Assembly: GCA_005778405.1 (NCBI GenBank)
Contig: SXOA01000111.1
Location: 1 to 63,266 of the forward strand
Reading direction: 5' to 3'
DNA length: 63,266 nt
Origin: Planctomycetaceae bacterium
GTDB taxonomy: Bacteria; Planctomycetota; Planctomycetia; Pirellulales; Pirellulaceae
The notes under the pieces were generated by a model. The model searched no databases, was not told where the DNA came from, and saw only the letters and a list, made by a program, of their open reading frames with translations. Each line of letters begins with the position of its first letter. The stretch's first letter is position 1. Position numbers and translations under genes: made by a program. Below are positions 25,713 to 33,783 of the stretch, one piece after another.

Positions 25713-25746
25713 GAATTCGTCATTCGGAATTCGAATTTCGTCATTC
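25713..25746. repeat. Short palindromic repeat with duplicated TTCGTCATTC
   Basis: TTCGTCATTC occurs at 25716-25725 and 25737-25746, on either side of the palindrome AATTCGAATT. It lies 7 bp before the tRNA-Met gene. Similar AATTCGTCATTC elements are common between genes of planctomycetes, as I recall. Confidence 0.65.
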
Positions 25747-25752
25747 CGCCGC

Positions 25753-25826
25753 GGCGGGGTAGCTCAGTTGGTTAGAGCAACGGCTTCATAAGCCGTGTGT
25801 CGGCGGTTCAAGTCCGCCCCCCGCTA
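25753..25826 (+). tRNA. tRNA-Met (CAT)
   Basis: A 74-base cloverleaf is readable: acceptor GGCGGGG/CCCCGCT (first pair G-U), D stem GCTC/GAGC, anticodon stem ACGGC/GCCGT with loop TTCATAA, T stem GGCGG/CCGCC with loop TTCAAGT, discriminator A. CCA is not encoded. It could be elongator Met or a lysidine-modified Ile tRNA; sequence alone does not decide. Confidence 0.9.
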
Positions 25827-25895
25827 CTTGCAGAAAAAGGGCTAAGCCAGTCCATCGGGCCAGCGCCTGTTCCTATCGGCCCTCGCTCGACGTTC

Positions 25896-25980
25896 GGCCG
25901 AGTGGCGAAATGGCAGACGCACAGGATTTAAAATCCTGTGTCCCGTTAGGGACGTGCGGGTTCGAGTCCCGCCTCGGCTA
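25896..25980 (+). tRNA. tRNA-Leu (TAA)
   Basis: An 85-base tRNA with a long variable arm: acceptor GGCCGAG/CTCGGCT (G-U first pair), anticodon stem CAGGA/TCCTG with loop TTTAAAA, variable arm TCCCGTTAGGGA, T arm GCGGG-TTCGAGT-CCCGC. Its 3' half overlaps the end of the integrase gene on the other strand, the usual sign of an element integrated at a tRNA gene. CCA is not encoded. Confidence 0.92.
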
Positions 25981-27217
25981 CTGTTACAGGGTAAGGGTTT
26001 AAGTCCGAATCATCGGCAGCTTTTGCCGCCGTCATTCGGGCGGATGTACCTAGGTACATAGCGATTCGTTGGGCTTGGTCCTGTACCTTGTCACGGAGAT
26101 AGTAGGCTTCCGTGGTTGTGATGCTTGCGTGCCGCATGATTGCTTGCAGATCTCGGGACGGCAAACCAGCGTCCGCCATCCGCTGCCCGAAACTTCGCCG
26201 CAGATCGTGAGCCGAGGCCGCCTTCGCCTTGGCGTTGACGACGATGCAGGCGGCTTTCCCCATGAGGGTGATTGTCCGCCCTACTTGTTTTGGCGTTAGC
26301 CGTCCCTTTCCCCTTCGTGCCCCTGGATGGAATACCCAGCCCGTTCGCTGTCCCTCTTTCGTTTCCAGCAGCAGGGAAGCAAAAGCTGGCGTTGTTGGTA
26401 CGTCTTGGGATTTACGGCTTTTCTGCATCTTGCCAGGGATATGCAGGTGGGGCAGTCCCTTCTTCGGGAAGACGGGCGTAATGGCTTCGCCCTTATCCCA
26501 GGAAAGCATCATTGCCTCGGTGAGACGCAAGCCGCTTTCCCATAATCCACGGAGCAGGAAACGCCAGCCTTCCACGTCCGCCTCTTCCATGATGACCTTT
26601 GGCACCGCTGCCAAAAGGCGGTCGAATTCTTCCCCGCATAATGGACGCCCCTTATCGGCTTCGTCGGCGTCCATCTTGTCGAAGCCGATTCGCTCGGACA
26701 GCCACTTCATGGAGTGTGCCCAGTTGAGTGCGGCGATCAGCGTCATCATGTAGGACCGAACGGTATGGGCGGACCGTGCTTTCTTCCGTGGGCTTTCAGC
26801 ACCCGCAAATAGTTCTGCTTGCAGGCGGGCGAGCGTTTCGGGTCGTGCCATATCTCCCAGCGTGCGAGGGTTCACAATCCTTTCGCAAACGTCCAAGCGG
26901 ATTTCGGCTGTCTCTCGAGAGTTCTCACTGCGGAAGGTTGCCGCCTTCAATCGGCAGTAGGCATCACGGAAGTCTTCCCACGCCATCCCTGGTCCGTTCT
27001 TCGGCATCGCTGACCGTGGCTTGGCGTCGATACCGAGCAGCAGTTTCGCCAATAGCTTCTGCCGCTGTTTCTCCGCTTCCCCCTGGTCGTAGGTGTTAGC
27101 CGAGATGCGGATTTCCCGCCCTTCATCTGGGCAGGTGTACCGCAGTTGCAGGGGGCGTCCCTCGGGGGCTGCTATGCGAACCTTGGGAATTTTCCGGGCT
27201 GGTGTTTTGGATTTCAT
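25946..27217 (-). CDS. Tyrosine recombinase (integrase) of the tRNA-Leu island
   Basis: The predicted 423-residue integrase has an N-terminal SAM-like core-binding region (about 80-200) and a C-terminal catalytic domain. Catalytic residues are visible in GLRLTEAM (Arg), [10 protein letters not shown] (His and Arg) and [13 protein letters not shown] (His, then Tyr). The C-terminus [11 protein letters not shown] is read from the reverse complement of the tRNA-Leu 3' end, so the element restores that end on integration. ATG 27217 is taken as start; GTG 27253 is an alternative with GGAGT nearby. It probably inserts and excises the 26-33 kb element. Confidence 0.9.
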   Translation of the reverse strand: MKSKTPARKIPKVRIAAPEGRPLQLRYTCPDEGREIRISANTYDQGEAEKQRQKLLAKLLLGIDAKPRSAMPKNGPGMAWEDFRDAYCRLKAATFRSENSRETAEIRLDVCERIVNPRTLGDMARPETLARLQAELFAGAESPRKKARSAHTVRSYMMTLIAALNWAHSMKWLSERIGFDKMDADEADKGRPLCGEEFDRLLAAVPKVIMEEADVEGWRFLLRGLWESGLRLTEAMMLSWDKGEAITPVFPKKGLPHLHIPGKMQKSRKSQDVPTTPAFASLLLETKEGQRTGWVFHPGARRGKGRLTPKQVGRTITLMGKAACIVVNAKAKAASAHDLRRSFGQRMADAGLPSRDLQAIMRHASITTTEAYYLRDKVQDQAQRIAMYLGTSARMTAAKAADDSDLNPYPVTVAEAGLEPARP

Positions 27218-27291
27218 GACTGCTTCGTTCTTGTGATTGGACTCCGTTGACACTCATTTTACGCGCAAACAGCATGGTATACAACTGTTTG

Positions 27292-28128
27292 CTAATCGAA
27301 GGCTAATCGCACAGTAGACGAAGGCATCGGCACCCGCTTCCTCGCCTTGTACGCTTTGTAGACCCGATTCTGGTCCCACCTGCGATTCTCCGAGCCCCTT
27401 AGCGGAGCCCGTGGCCACGGCTCGCGGTTCTCCCTCGCTGCCCGGAGACTCTCCAGTTCGTCGGCGATGTCCGCAAAGCTCAGCCCGTGGTTGTCGCGGA
27501 GTTCCACTATCAGCCGAACCTCATGCCGTTCCTCCTCGTCGGGAATCATTCCCTCGCCATTTGGCGCTGCCTTCCAGCCGAAAGAAACGTGCCTGCCCAT
27601 GCGGCGGCCAAGCTCCCTACCGCGGGACTGGGCCTCTTTAAGCCGCTCGCTCTTAATGGCACTTTCGAGCTGAGCAAAGACGGCTGCAATTTGGGCGAAA
27701 GCTTGGCCGTAAGCCGTTGTCATGTCCACCGAGGGGTTGATGAAAACGCAATTCACGCCCTGCTTGATCCATCGCTCCGTGGTGAGGGCGAAGTCGGCCA
27801 GATTTCTGAACGCACGGTCCAATCGGGCAAACACTACGACATCCCTTGGTTTGAGCACGGCTGCCAGCCGCCCACCTGCCGGCCGTTTCACCAGCCGGTG
27901 CTTGAAGGCGCTGACAGACTGGTCGATGAACAGGCCGCTGGTATTGGCGGTCCCCACGTCCTTCTCCCCATACCAGCCTTCGGTCCCCCACTCCGCGTCC
28001 TGGAAGGGAACCTGCGTCCGCTGGTATGCCCACCATTGGCTGATTGCGAACCTCTGGGCATCAATTCCGAGTCCCGACTCTGTGGAATCTTCGTGCGATA
28101 CACGGCAATAACCGTAAGCGTTTGGCAT
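27292..28128 (-). CDS. Serine recombinase / resolvase-family protein
   Basis: The 278-residue protein starts MPNAYGYCRVSHEDSTESGL; the YxRVS motif places the catalytic serine at residue 11. Conserved resolvase-type segments follow (VVVFARLDRAFRN, AVFAQLESAIKSERLKEAQS). A basic C-terminal region after 200 probably binds DNA. It is much shorter than large serine integrases. ATG 28128 overlaps the previous stop by one base. It may resolve multimers or work with the tyrosine recombinase. Confidence 0.85.
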   Translation of the reverse strand: MPNAYGYCRVSHEDSTESGLGIDAQRFAISQWWAYQRTQVPFQDAEWGTEGWYGEKDVGTANTSGLFIDQSVSAFKHRLVKRPAGGRLAAVLKPRDVVVFARLDRAFRNLADFALTTERWIKQGVNCVFINPSVDMTTAYGQAFAQIAAVFAQLESAIKSERLKEAQSRGRELGRRMGRHVSFGWKAAPNGEGMIPDEEERHEVRLIVELRDNHGLSFADIADELESLRAARENREPWPRAPLRGSENRRWDQNRVYKAYKARKRVPMPSSTVRLAFD

Positions 28129-28379
28129 CAAAGAATCTCCTTTTTGCAGTTGGCGCACAGCGGCATCCCTACCGCCGTTTGCTTGTTGGTTCCTGGGGGG
28201 TAGACCATCCTGGCTCCCGGTATGGGTTTCCCGTCGTCGACGAGCCTAGCGCCACACTGCGCGCAGCCGAGCAGGATCATCATTTCGTTGGCACACATGA
28301 AGATTAACTGGCGCTGTTGCTCGGTTCCCCCAATTAGGTCGTTCTCGGGGTCATCGGACTCGAAAATAAACCGGGACAT
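28128..28379 (-). CDS. Small zinc-ribbon protein
   Basis: The 83-residue protein begins MSRFIFESDDPEND and has CAQC in the middle and CANC near the C-terminus, a two-CxxC zinc-ribbon arrangement. Its start lies 8 bp after the ardA stop and its own stop overlaps the resolvase start, so the three genes are probably one transcript. Function unknown. Confidence 0.6.
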   Translation of the reverse strand: MSRFIFESDDPENDLIGGTEQQRQLIFMCANEMMILLGCAQCGARLVDDGKPIPGARMVYPPGTNKQTAVGMPLCANCKKEIL

Positions 28380-28387
28380 AGCGGCCT

Positions 28388-28993
28388 CTAGTTGTTCTGG
28401 AATACATAGGTTCGGAAGTCGCTGCTTTGAGCGGTCCACACGTCGCCGTTCAGTTGGAGGTCACGGGCCATCGCTTCCCAGTCGATGTACCGAGTAGGGT
28501 GCCACCACTGGCGATGATCCTCTACGGGCTTCCAACCGGCTTGCTCCCAGAAATCGGTGACGTAGTCCGCCAGGTCGTCGTACTCGCCGCTGTAGGACTC
28601 CTGAAAGTCATCGGGGTCGCGGTTGTCGCTGGCGTTTGCCGCCCACGCCAGGAACGGCTCGCCATGCTCATCAATGGCAGCGGCCAGGGCAGCAACCTCT
28701 TCGATGTCGGGATATTCTCCGAGATTGATCTCGCCGAATCCCTCGAAGTCATGGACGGCCCACTCTTCGGCGCTGGCGACTTTGCCGGTATCTCCGCACT
28801 CCGTGCAGCCAACTCCGTCGCACTCAGGGCAATCCACTGTCACGTTAGGGAATTGAGACTCCCGCAGAATCGCGGCAATCTCGGATTGGATTTCGTCAGC
28901 GTCTTGGCCAACGTCAATCCAGCGGCCATGCAAAACGCCGTTGTTGTACGACGCGAGGCAGGCCACGTAGAGTCGCGGAGCGGTCTTGGTCAT
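28388..28993 (-). CDS. ardA: ArdA-like antirestriction protein with inserted four-cysteine motif
   Basis: The 201-residue protein opens with the ArdA pattern PRLYVACLASYNNGVLHGRW and continues EEWAVHDFEGFG after residue 76, both hallmarks of ArdA, a DNA mimic that blocks type I restriction enzymes. The strongly acidic C-terminal half is consistent with DNA mimicry. Between the two hallmarks lies CPEC-x4-CTEC (Cys 55, 58, 63, 66), a DnaJ-like zinc knuckle. Usual ArdA proteins are, as I recall, about 165-170 residues, so this one is longer. ATG 28993 has AAGGAG seven bases upstream. It is the clearest plasmid/ICE-type gene in the island. Confidence 0.8.
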   Translation of the reverse strand: MTKTAPRLYVACLASYNNGVLHGRWIDVGQDADEIQSEIAAILRESQFPNVTVDCPECDGVGCTECGDTGKVASAEEWAVHDFEGFGEINLGEYPDIEEVAALAAAIDEHGEPFLAWAANASDNRDPDDFQESYSGEYDDLADYVTDFWEQAGWKPVEDHRQWWHPTRYIDWEAMARDLQLNGDVWTAQSSDFRTYVFQNN

Positions 28994-29027
28994 AGGCTAT
29001 CTCCTTGGTGTAAATGGAAACGGTGTG

Positions 29028-29405
29028 TCATTCAGGGAAATAATCGCGGCGGCAGGGCTCGCACACGGCGGCGTGCTTCTCCGCGCAGGCCGGGTGATAG
29101 ACGCCGCAATGACTCACTTCGCGCTGGCGACCAAGTTCAAGGTCACAGAGCGAACAATGGCTAGCCGCGGATTCCCTCGCCTCCAATTCCTCAGCTTCTG
29201 CCAACTCTTCGGCGGTGAGGAAGACAGGGACGACGAAGGGCCGTGCGACTTCCTTTCCATCCGTGGAAAACAAATCGGTCTGTCCGGGCAAGCAGTCCAT
29301 GCCGGCAAACAGAACCGCCTGCCGGTTGTTCGGGTTGTTCTCGCCCTTGACCTTCTGGCGCTTAGGGCGGTAGTTGGTATCGAGAGTGAAGGGTTCACCG
29401 TGCAT
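29028..29405 (-). CDS. Cysteine-rich small protein of the island
   Basis: The 125-residue protein starts MHGEPFTLDTNYRPKRQKVK. Its C-terminal half has CSLC, then CGVYHPAC and CEPC, so two zinc sites are likely. GGAGT precedes ATG 29405. Function unknown; similar small metal-binding proteins occur in plasmids and phages. Confidence 0.6.
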   Translation of the reverse strand: MHGEPFTLDTNYRPKRQKVKGENNPNNRQAVLFAGMDCLPGQTDLFSTDGKEVARPFVVPVFLTAEELAEAEELEARESAASHCSLCDLELGRQREVSHCGVYHPACAEKHAAVCEPCRRDYFPE

Positions 29406-29428
29406 GATTGGACTCCGGTGGTAGGAAT

Positions 29429-29752
29429 TCAAATCTGGAAATCGTTCGGCAGCGGCCAAGCCGGATCGAACTTCATAGCCTTGGCCAAATCCCAGGCGTC
29501 TTCCCACAGGCCATCGCCCGGTCGGTCTGTCCGCTCATACCAGGGCACTCCGGGAAACACTTCCTGAAAGGCGTCCTGCATAAGCTCGTTGGCGTCGATA
29601 AAGTCGTGGGTGTGACAGACGTGGGGATTGCGCTGGCGGCTGTTTCGCATGACCACTTCGGCAATTTCCTCTGGCGTGAGGAAGCTGCGGATCTGGTCGA
29701 TGAACTCCAGCGCCAGCCGGCGAACAAGCGCCGGGTCGTGTTCTTTGCGCAT
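29429..29752 (-). CDS. Hypothetical island protein
   Basis: This 107-residue protein (MRKEHDPALVRRLALEFIDQ) is mostly helical with a C-terminal acidic, tryptophan-rich end (GLWEDAWDLAKAMKFDPAW). GGAGT lies upstream of ATG 29752. I do not recognise it. Confidence 0.55.
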   Translation of the reverse strand: MRKEHDPALVRRLALEFIDQIRSFLTPEEIAEVVMRNSRQRNPHVCHTHDFIDANELMQDAFQEVFPGVPWYERTDRPGDGLWEDAWDLAKAMKFDPAWPLPNDFQI

Positions 29753-29772
29753 GTCTGGACTCCTATAAGGGG

Positions 29773-30408
29773 CTATGCCATCGCTGCCAGCGCTGAGCGC
29801 TGTAGGCCGTCGAGCGCCCGGCGGACAGAGAACCGCTCCCCGTCCCATCCCCGCTTTTCCCAGCCGGAAGGCATCGGCATGTCGCCATACTCTTCCCGCC
29901 AGATGTTTTCCAGCCGCGGCAACACCGCCGACGCCAGGCTGCTGCCACCGGAGTAGGCAACCACGGTGAACCGCTCCACTAGCGCCTGTTGGAGCTTCTC
30001 CACGCTGTTACTCGTGGCGACAACGACGCACTTGCTTGGGAGCTGCCGCTCCAGCGCCACCTTCAAGTAGTTGGCTACCTTCTCATGGAGCAGGTCCAGC
30101 TCTTCAATGACCAGGACGTGCCAGCCGCTCCCTTCCATCGGGCGCAGTCGCAGCGTGGCCTGAAACAGCTCCCTCGTCACGTCGATGGAGAGATCGCAGG
30201 CAGTGACAGTGTGCAGGCCGCTGAACTCGTCATGGCAGCCCAGCTCATGCGCCAGTGCGTAGGCCGTGGCGCTCTTGCCGACTCCCGGATTTCCAAGGAG
30301 TAGCCAGCAGGACGGATAGGGCTGGCGGCAGAAGGCCCGTAGAAGGTGGACTGGCTGGCCGAGAATCTCGGTCAGCTTCTGCGGTTGATAACGCTCACAT
30401 AGCTTCAT
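29773..30408 (-). CDS. AAA+ ATPase, clamp-loader/RFC-like
   Basis: The 211-residue protein has Walker A GNPGVGKSAT, Walker B VLVIEELD and sensor-1-like VVATSNS, in the order seen in small clamp-loader-type AAA+ proteins. The opening ERYQPQKLTEILGQPVHLL is a typical RFC/DnaX lead-in (RPxxLxxIxGQ). It may help replication of the excised element. ATG 30408 follows GGAG; the longer open frame upstream has no such signal. Confidence 0.75.
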   Translation of the reverse strand: MKLCERYQPQKLTEILGQPVHLLRAFCRQPYPSCWLLLGNPGVGKSATAYALAHELGCHDEFSGLHTVTACDLSIDVTRELFQATLRLRPMEGSGWHVLVIEELDLLHEKVANYLKVALERQLPSKCVVVATSNSVEKLQQALVERFTVVAYSGGSSLASAVLPRLENIWREEYGDMPMPSGWEKRGWDGERFSVRRALDGLQRSALAAMA

Positions 30409-30482
30409 AAATGCTCCAGTGATTGAGGGGATGTTCTGTTTTTTGCGCATAACCGCTGGGTCAAGTCCCGTCGCGGTGTGCG

Positions 30483-30857
30483 CTAGACTCCGCACTGGCG
30501 GGCACAGTCGTCCTCGTACAGTCGGTCCACGTCGATGAATGGGCTGGTGGGCGTGTTGTGCTTGGCGTGGCAGGCATCGCAGTACACGGGCGTCGCCGCC
30601 CCGTAGTTGCGAAAGAATCCCTTGGGACTCTGACAATCCCAGCACTGACAATCGGGCGTGCCGTTCTGGATGCGGATGTAGGCGTCGATGGCAGCGCAGC
30701 AATTGGCGTAGCCCGTAGCGCGGTGGGCGTACCAGACTTTGCTGGCTGGCGACCAGCGATAGCCGTAGCCCTTGAGGATGCTGCGGATCGCTTCCAGGGG
30801 CTTCTCAGCGAACTTGAACTCGGAGTAGCGGTGAGCCACTCGGGACTGATAACGCAT
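30483..30857 (-). CDS. Small zinc-finger-like island protein
   Basis: The 124-residue protein starts MRYQSRVAHRYSEFKFAEKP. CQCWDC and CDAC motifs suggest one zinc site. A GYRWSPASKVWYAH stretch resembles a short DNA-repair-associated domain, but this is too short to call. GGAG lies upstream. Function unknown. Confidence 0.6.
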   Translation of the reverse strand: MRYQSRVAHRYSEFKFAEKPLEAIRSILKGYGYRWSPASKVWYAHRATGYANCCAAIDAYIRIQNGTPDCQCWDCQSPKGFFRNYGAATPVYCDACHAKHNTPTSPFIDVDRLYEDDCARQCGV

Positions 30858-30879
30858 GGCAGAATCTCCGTGGTAAGGG

Positions 30880-31161
30880 TTAGAAGTGCTTGGCAAAGGC
30901 AGCGGCCAGACGGTTGGCGGTGTCCCATATCTGGCGCTGGCGGTATTCGTAGAGCCGAGCAAGTCGGGCTTGTTCCTGGTGCTTAGCGGGGTTATCGGGG
31001 GTTTCAATCCGGCCCCCTTCCCAGTTCAGATTGCAATTGGCCAGACGGCAGCCGCAGCCGCCGAACACGGCAACCAGAATCTCGTCGCGGAGCAGCTTGG
31101 ATTGCCGCGCTTCCCAGTCCAGGACTCGCCGATAGCCGTTGATTGCTTGCTCTCTTGTCAT
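30880..31161 (-). CDS. Hypothetical island protein
   Basis: This 93-residue protein (MTREQAINGYRRVLDWEARQ) is helical with a CGCRLANC motif in the middle. CGGAGT lies upstream of ATG 31161. Not recognised. Confidence 0.5.
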   Translation of the reverse strand: MTREQAINGYRRVLDWEARQSKLLRDEILVAVFGGCGCRLANCNLNWEGGRIETPDNPAKHQEQARLARLYEYRQRQIWDTANRLAAAFAKHF

Positions 31162-31195
31162 AGGCAGACTCCGAGTGAAGGGTGAAGGAATTGGG

Positions 31196-31630
31196 CTAAA
31201 AGTCGATGCGGAGCAATGCCACTTCATGGCCCTGCACGTTGTCGGTATCCACGCGCCGTCCATCGCTGGTGTAGCTGCCGCTGAAGTTCTCTCCGTCGAG
31301 GTAGTCCGGCAGTTCGTCCTCAGCGATGGCGATATGCCGATGCTCAGCCGCCCAGTCGATGTAGGCTTCATAGGCGTCCTCAAAGCTGTCCCCTCTCACG
31401 AGGTCATGCAGGGGGAAGTGGCAGTCCACCACGGCGAACAGAAACCACTGGCTCCCGTCCGACTCACTCACGAAGGCAGAGATCCGGTACGGTCCACCAA
31501 CACGGTCCATCGGATCGTGGCACTCCGTCTTCCCTTCGCTGTCGTAGACGCACTCCGCATCGCCGGAGCGGACCCATATCCGCTTGGCCTTCTCACAGTC
31601 CACGTATCCAAGGTTCAGCACACTGTTCAT
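31196..31630 (-). CDS. Acidic hypothetical island protein
   Basis: The 144-residue protein (MNSVLNLGYVDCEKAKRIWV) is acidic (FEDAYEAYIDWAAEHRHIAI). Acidic DNA-mimic proteins occur beside ArdA genes, but no mimic family is recognisable. GGGAG precedes ATG 31630. Confidence 0.5.
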   Translation of the reverse strand: MNSVLNLGYVDCEKAKRIWVRSGDAECVYDSEGKTECHDPMDRVGGPYRISAFVSESDGSQWFLFAVVDCHFPLHDLVRGDSFEDAYEAYIDWAAEHRHIAIAEDELPDYLDGENFSGSYTSDGRRVDTDNVQGHEVALLRIDF

Positions 31631-31756
31631 GAAATAGCTCCCTATTGGCTTGAGCGCTCTGGCGGCAATGTGCCATACAAAGCACCCTCTTCCCATCGCT
31701 CTGGCGGCACTCGCGGTTCTTGTTACTCCCTCTCCCAACGGACAGGCCCTGCCCGG

Positions 31757-31939
31757 CTACCGTCGCCAAGCCAGGGGCCGATACGGCTCTACCGTGATGG
31801 TCTGGGGGTCAACGTGGGTGCGCAGCCTGAGCAACCAGGCAACGGCAGCCCCACGGTGCAGCTGGAGAGTCGTGGCCTGCTCCGTGCGGCCTGACTCCTG
31901 CCAGCGGACGATGTAAAGCAACGGGGAACGACGCGCCAT
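31757..31939 (-). CDS. Very small basic island protein
   Basis: This 60-residue protein (MARRSPLLYIVRWQESGRTE) has GGAGT upstream of ATG 31939 like its neighbours. Real coding is plausible from that site but weakly supported. Confidence 0.4.
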   Translation of the reverse strand: MARRSPLLYIVRWQESGRTEQATTLQLHRGAAVAWLLRLRTHVDPQTITVEPYRPLAWRR

Positions 31940-32052
31940 AGGCACTCCAGAGCGGGCCAGAATCGCTTGCGGGGAGTCGGCGACTCCACAGCCGAAAGCA
32001 ACGAACGGGACGCCGTAGATTCAATCCACGGCGGCCTATCGTGGCTTGCGGC

Positions 32053-32346
32053 CTACTTGCGGGAAAGCTTGCCGTTGTTGGCCTTGGCGAACTCCACGAG
32101 TTGCGGAATGTACTCAATCAGCCTTTCCCATTGCCCGACGTAGAGAGTCACCGGCCACTTGGCAGATAGGCCATAGACACTGATTGCCCCCTTCTCAGAG
32201 ACCTTGCAGCGCAGGGCACTCTGTACGGTCTTGCTGGCGTCCCAGCGCTTGTAATCTTCCACGGTGATCTCCCCGGCCATGAGCCAGGACAACGCCTCAT
32301 CCTTGGACGTGGCGGAACTCAGAACCTTTGCGTTAGCGGTAGCCAT
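32053..32346 (-). CDS. Hypothetical island protein
   Basis: The 97-residue protein (MATANAKVLSSATSKDEALS) ends in a helix VGQWERLIEYIPQLVEFAKA. The C-terminal pattern (VYGLSAKWPVTLYVGQWERL) recalls short conserved proteins in planctomycete plasmids and phages as I remember them. ATG 32346 follows AGGGAGT. Function unknown. Confidence 0.55.
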   Translation of the reverse strand: MATANAKVLSSATSKDEALSWLMAGEITVEDYKRWDASKTVQSALRCKVSEKGAISVYGLSAKWPVTLYVGQWERLIEYIPQLVEFAKANNGKLSRK

Positions 32347-32439
32347 ACTCACACTCCCTGGTGATAGAACTACACTGGCGAACTACCAGCGCTTCCGTTG
32401 TGCCCCTGCTCACACCAGGGGCATTGGGGGAACGCTGGG

Positions 32440-32649
32440 CTAGAACTTGCGCAGCGCCACCAGGGAACGGGCATCGTCCGGCTCAGGGGCATCGTCGAAC
32501 TCAAACGCGTCGAGGAACTGGGCCAGCTCTTCACGCTGGCGGGCAAGTTCCGCTTGCCGCTCATGCGATGCCTTACGGCTTTGCAGTTCAGCTTGTCGGG
32601 ATAGACTCTTGACAGCGGCAGAAGGCCGCACAGAATGCGGGGTAGCCAT
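32440..32649 (-). CDS. First small gene of the island operon
   Basis: The 69-residue protein (MATPHSVRPSAAVKSLSRQA) is a single charged helix with a coiled-coil-like middle (ELARQREELAQFLDAF). AGGAGT lies upstream of ATG 32649. It is the operon-first gene next to the gene-free region. Confidence 0.5.
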   Translation of the reverse strand: MATPHSVRPSAAVKSLSRQAELQSRKASHERQAELARQREELAQFLDAFEFDDAPEPDDARSLVALRKF

Positions 32650-32780
32650 TGCTCATACTCCTGGTATGGGTGGTGGTTAGCCAGAGCTTTCCCTTGCCGG
32701 GGAAGGCTCTTGGCGTTTCGGGCCGCGACTTTCGGCCCGTCGCAAGAGTTCTACGGCGCGGCGTCAAGGATTTTTCGCGA

Positions 32781-32797
32781 AAGTTGCGTCGCAACTT
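32781..32797. promoter_or_regulatory. Perfect palindrome with AT-rich neighbourhood, possible origin or operator
   Basis: AAGTTGCG-T-CGCAACTT is a perfect 8+1+8 inverted repeat. GTTGCG recurs at 32813, beside CAAATTTATAAAATTC. It sits about 130 bp upstream of the first gene of the minus-strand operon, so it may be an operator, or part of an origin for the excised element. Confidence 0.4.
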
Positions 32798-33211
32798 CAC
32801 AAGTCGAAACGAGTTGCGACAAATTTATAAAATTCTTTTCGCAAAATCGCCTAAGTGTCCAGTTCGCCAATATCGTCGCGGAAGTGCTTTTCTGGCCGCG
32901 ACTTCCGGCGATTCGGCGAATCGCCCAGATGTCACATGGATTTTTCGGGCCGCTCTTTGTAGCCGCGCGACGCACGGGCGCGCACGCGTGAGCCTTGGGC
33001 CAGGCCATCCGAAAACCGGTTTTCATCCCACCGGTAGTTGGGAGCGCCGCAAGTGCTTTTCCCGAAAGAGCTTACAGCTCGACGCCGAAAATCGAACGCC
33101 GAAGGATAGAGCACGCCGATGGACAGGACGCATAGGACGATGCGCACGGTCCAGGCTGACAGGGACAGGCCGGGGGTAGCGCCCCCCAGTCAGACGCACC
33201 TCATGTGTATA

Positions 33212-33250
33212 TTCCTCTCGGACTTTTTTTCAGATGCTGGGGACAAGCTG
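33212..33250. repeat. 39-bp direct repeat, copy A
   Basis: TTCCTCTCGGACTTTTTTTC followed by AGATGCTGGGGACAAGCTG. It matches 39779-39817 in the same orientation with one mismatch (A versus C). One reading frame spells FLSDFFSDAGDKL. It lies 530 bp before the sigma factor gene. Confidence 0.9.
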
Positions 33251-33783
33251 TCTGAGAGACCTCATCTGGCAAGTTGGCCATTCATGAAGTTAGCCACTTG
33301 GAATGTCGGCCTACGGATCTCTCCCACGCGCCGCAAGGCGTTGAGTGCGTTCACTGACGCCTAAAGGGAGACATCTTGATCCTCTCCCGCGATGGCTTCA
33401 ATCCCTGGCATGCCGACTCAACTTCGTCAGCGGAGGCGCGATGGCATGTCTTTCGCCACCGTTCTTCAGAGTTCTGGGACAAGTTGCAAGAGTGTGCATT
33501 GTGAACAGCGTCGACGTGTCGGATCGACGCGCAAAACAACGGCTGAGACTTCCGCAACTTCAGCCCTGGCCTAAAGGCCGTCAACGAGCTCTCCACCCCA
33601 AAAGCTATTGACCAGCTCAAGTCCCACTGTGAGATTGCCTCCAGCAAAACACCGAGTAGCCCTGGGATGGGCTCGCGAAGCGCGGTTGCAGCCTGTTGGG
33701 CTCATTCGCCCATTCGGAAAAAAACTGCTTGGAATTTGGGAATTGTTGTCCCCGGAAGGCGTGCGGGCGCAGAATAATGTCTT

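Larger units (their letters stand above)
32650..33783. other. Gene-free region at the distal end of the island
   Basis: No credible gene was found in this 1.1-kb stretch. It holds the 17-bp palindrome at 32781, an AT-rich patch (32820-32850), two GCCGCGACTTYCGGC-like segments near 32723 and 32895, and the first copy of the 39-bp direct repeat at 33212. The right boundary of the tRNA-Leu island probably lies here, but I see no copy of the tRNA-Leu 3' end to fix it. Confidence 0.55.

Noticed and set aside
30459..30482. GGGTCAAGTCCCGTC, similar to a tRNA T arm
   Set aside because: Lacks one base of the T loop and has no tRNA context; probably chance.
32649..33179. 176-codon plus-strand frame
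   Set aside because: No ribosome binding site, composition like non-coding sequence, runs over the palindrome.
33345..33647. Short overlapping frames on both strands before the sigma gene
   Set aside because: No start signals, no domain, no support from context.
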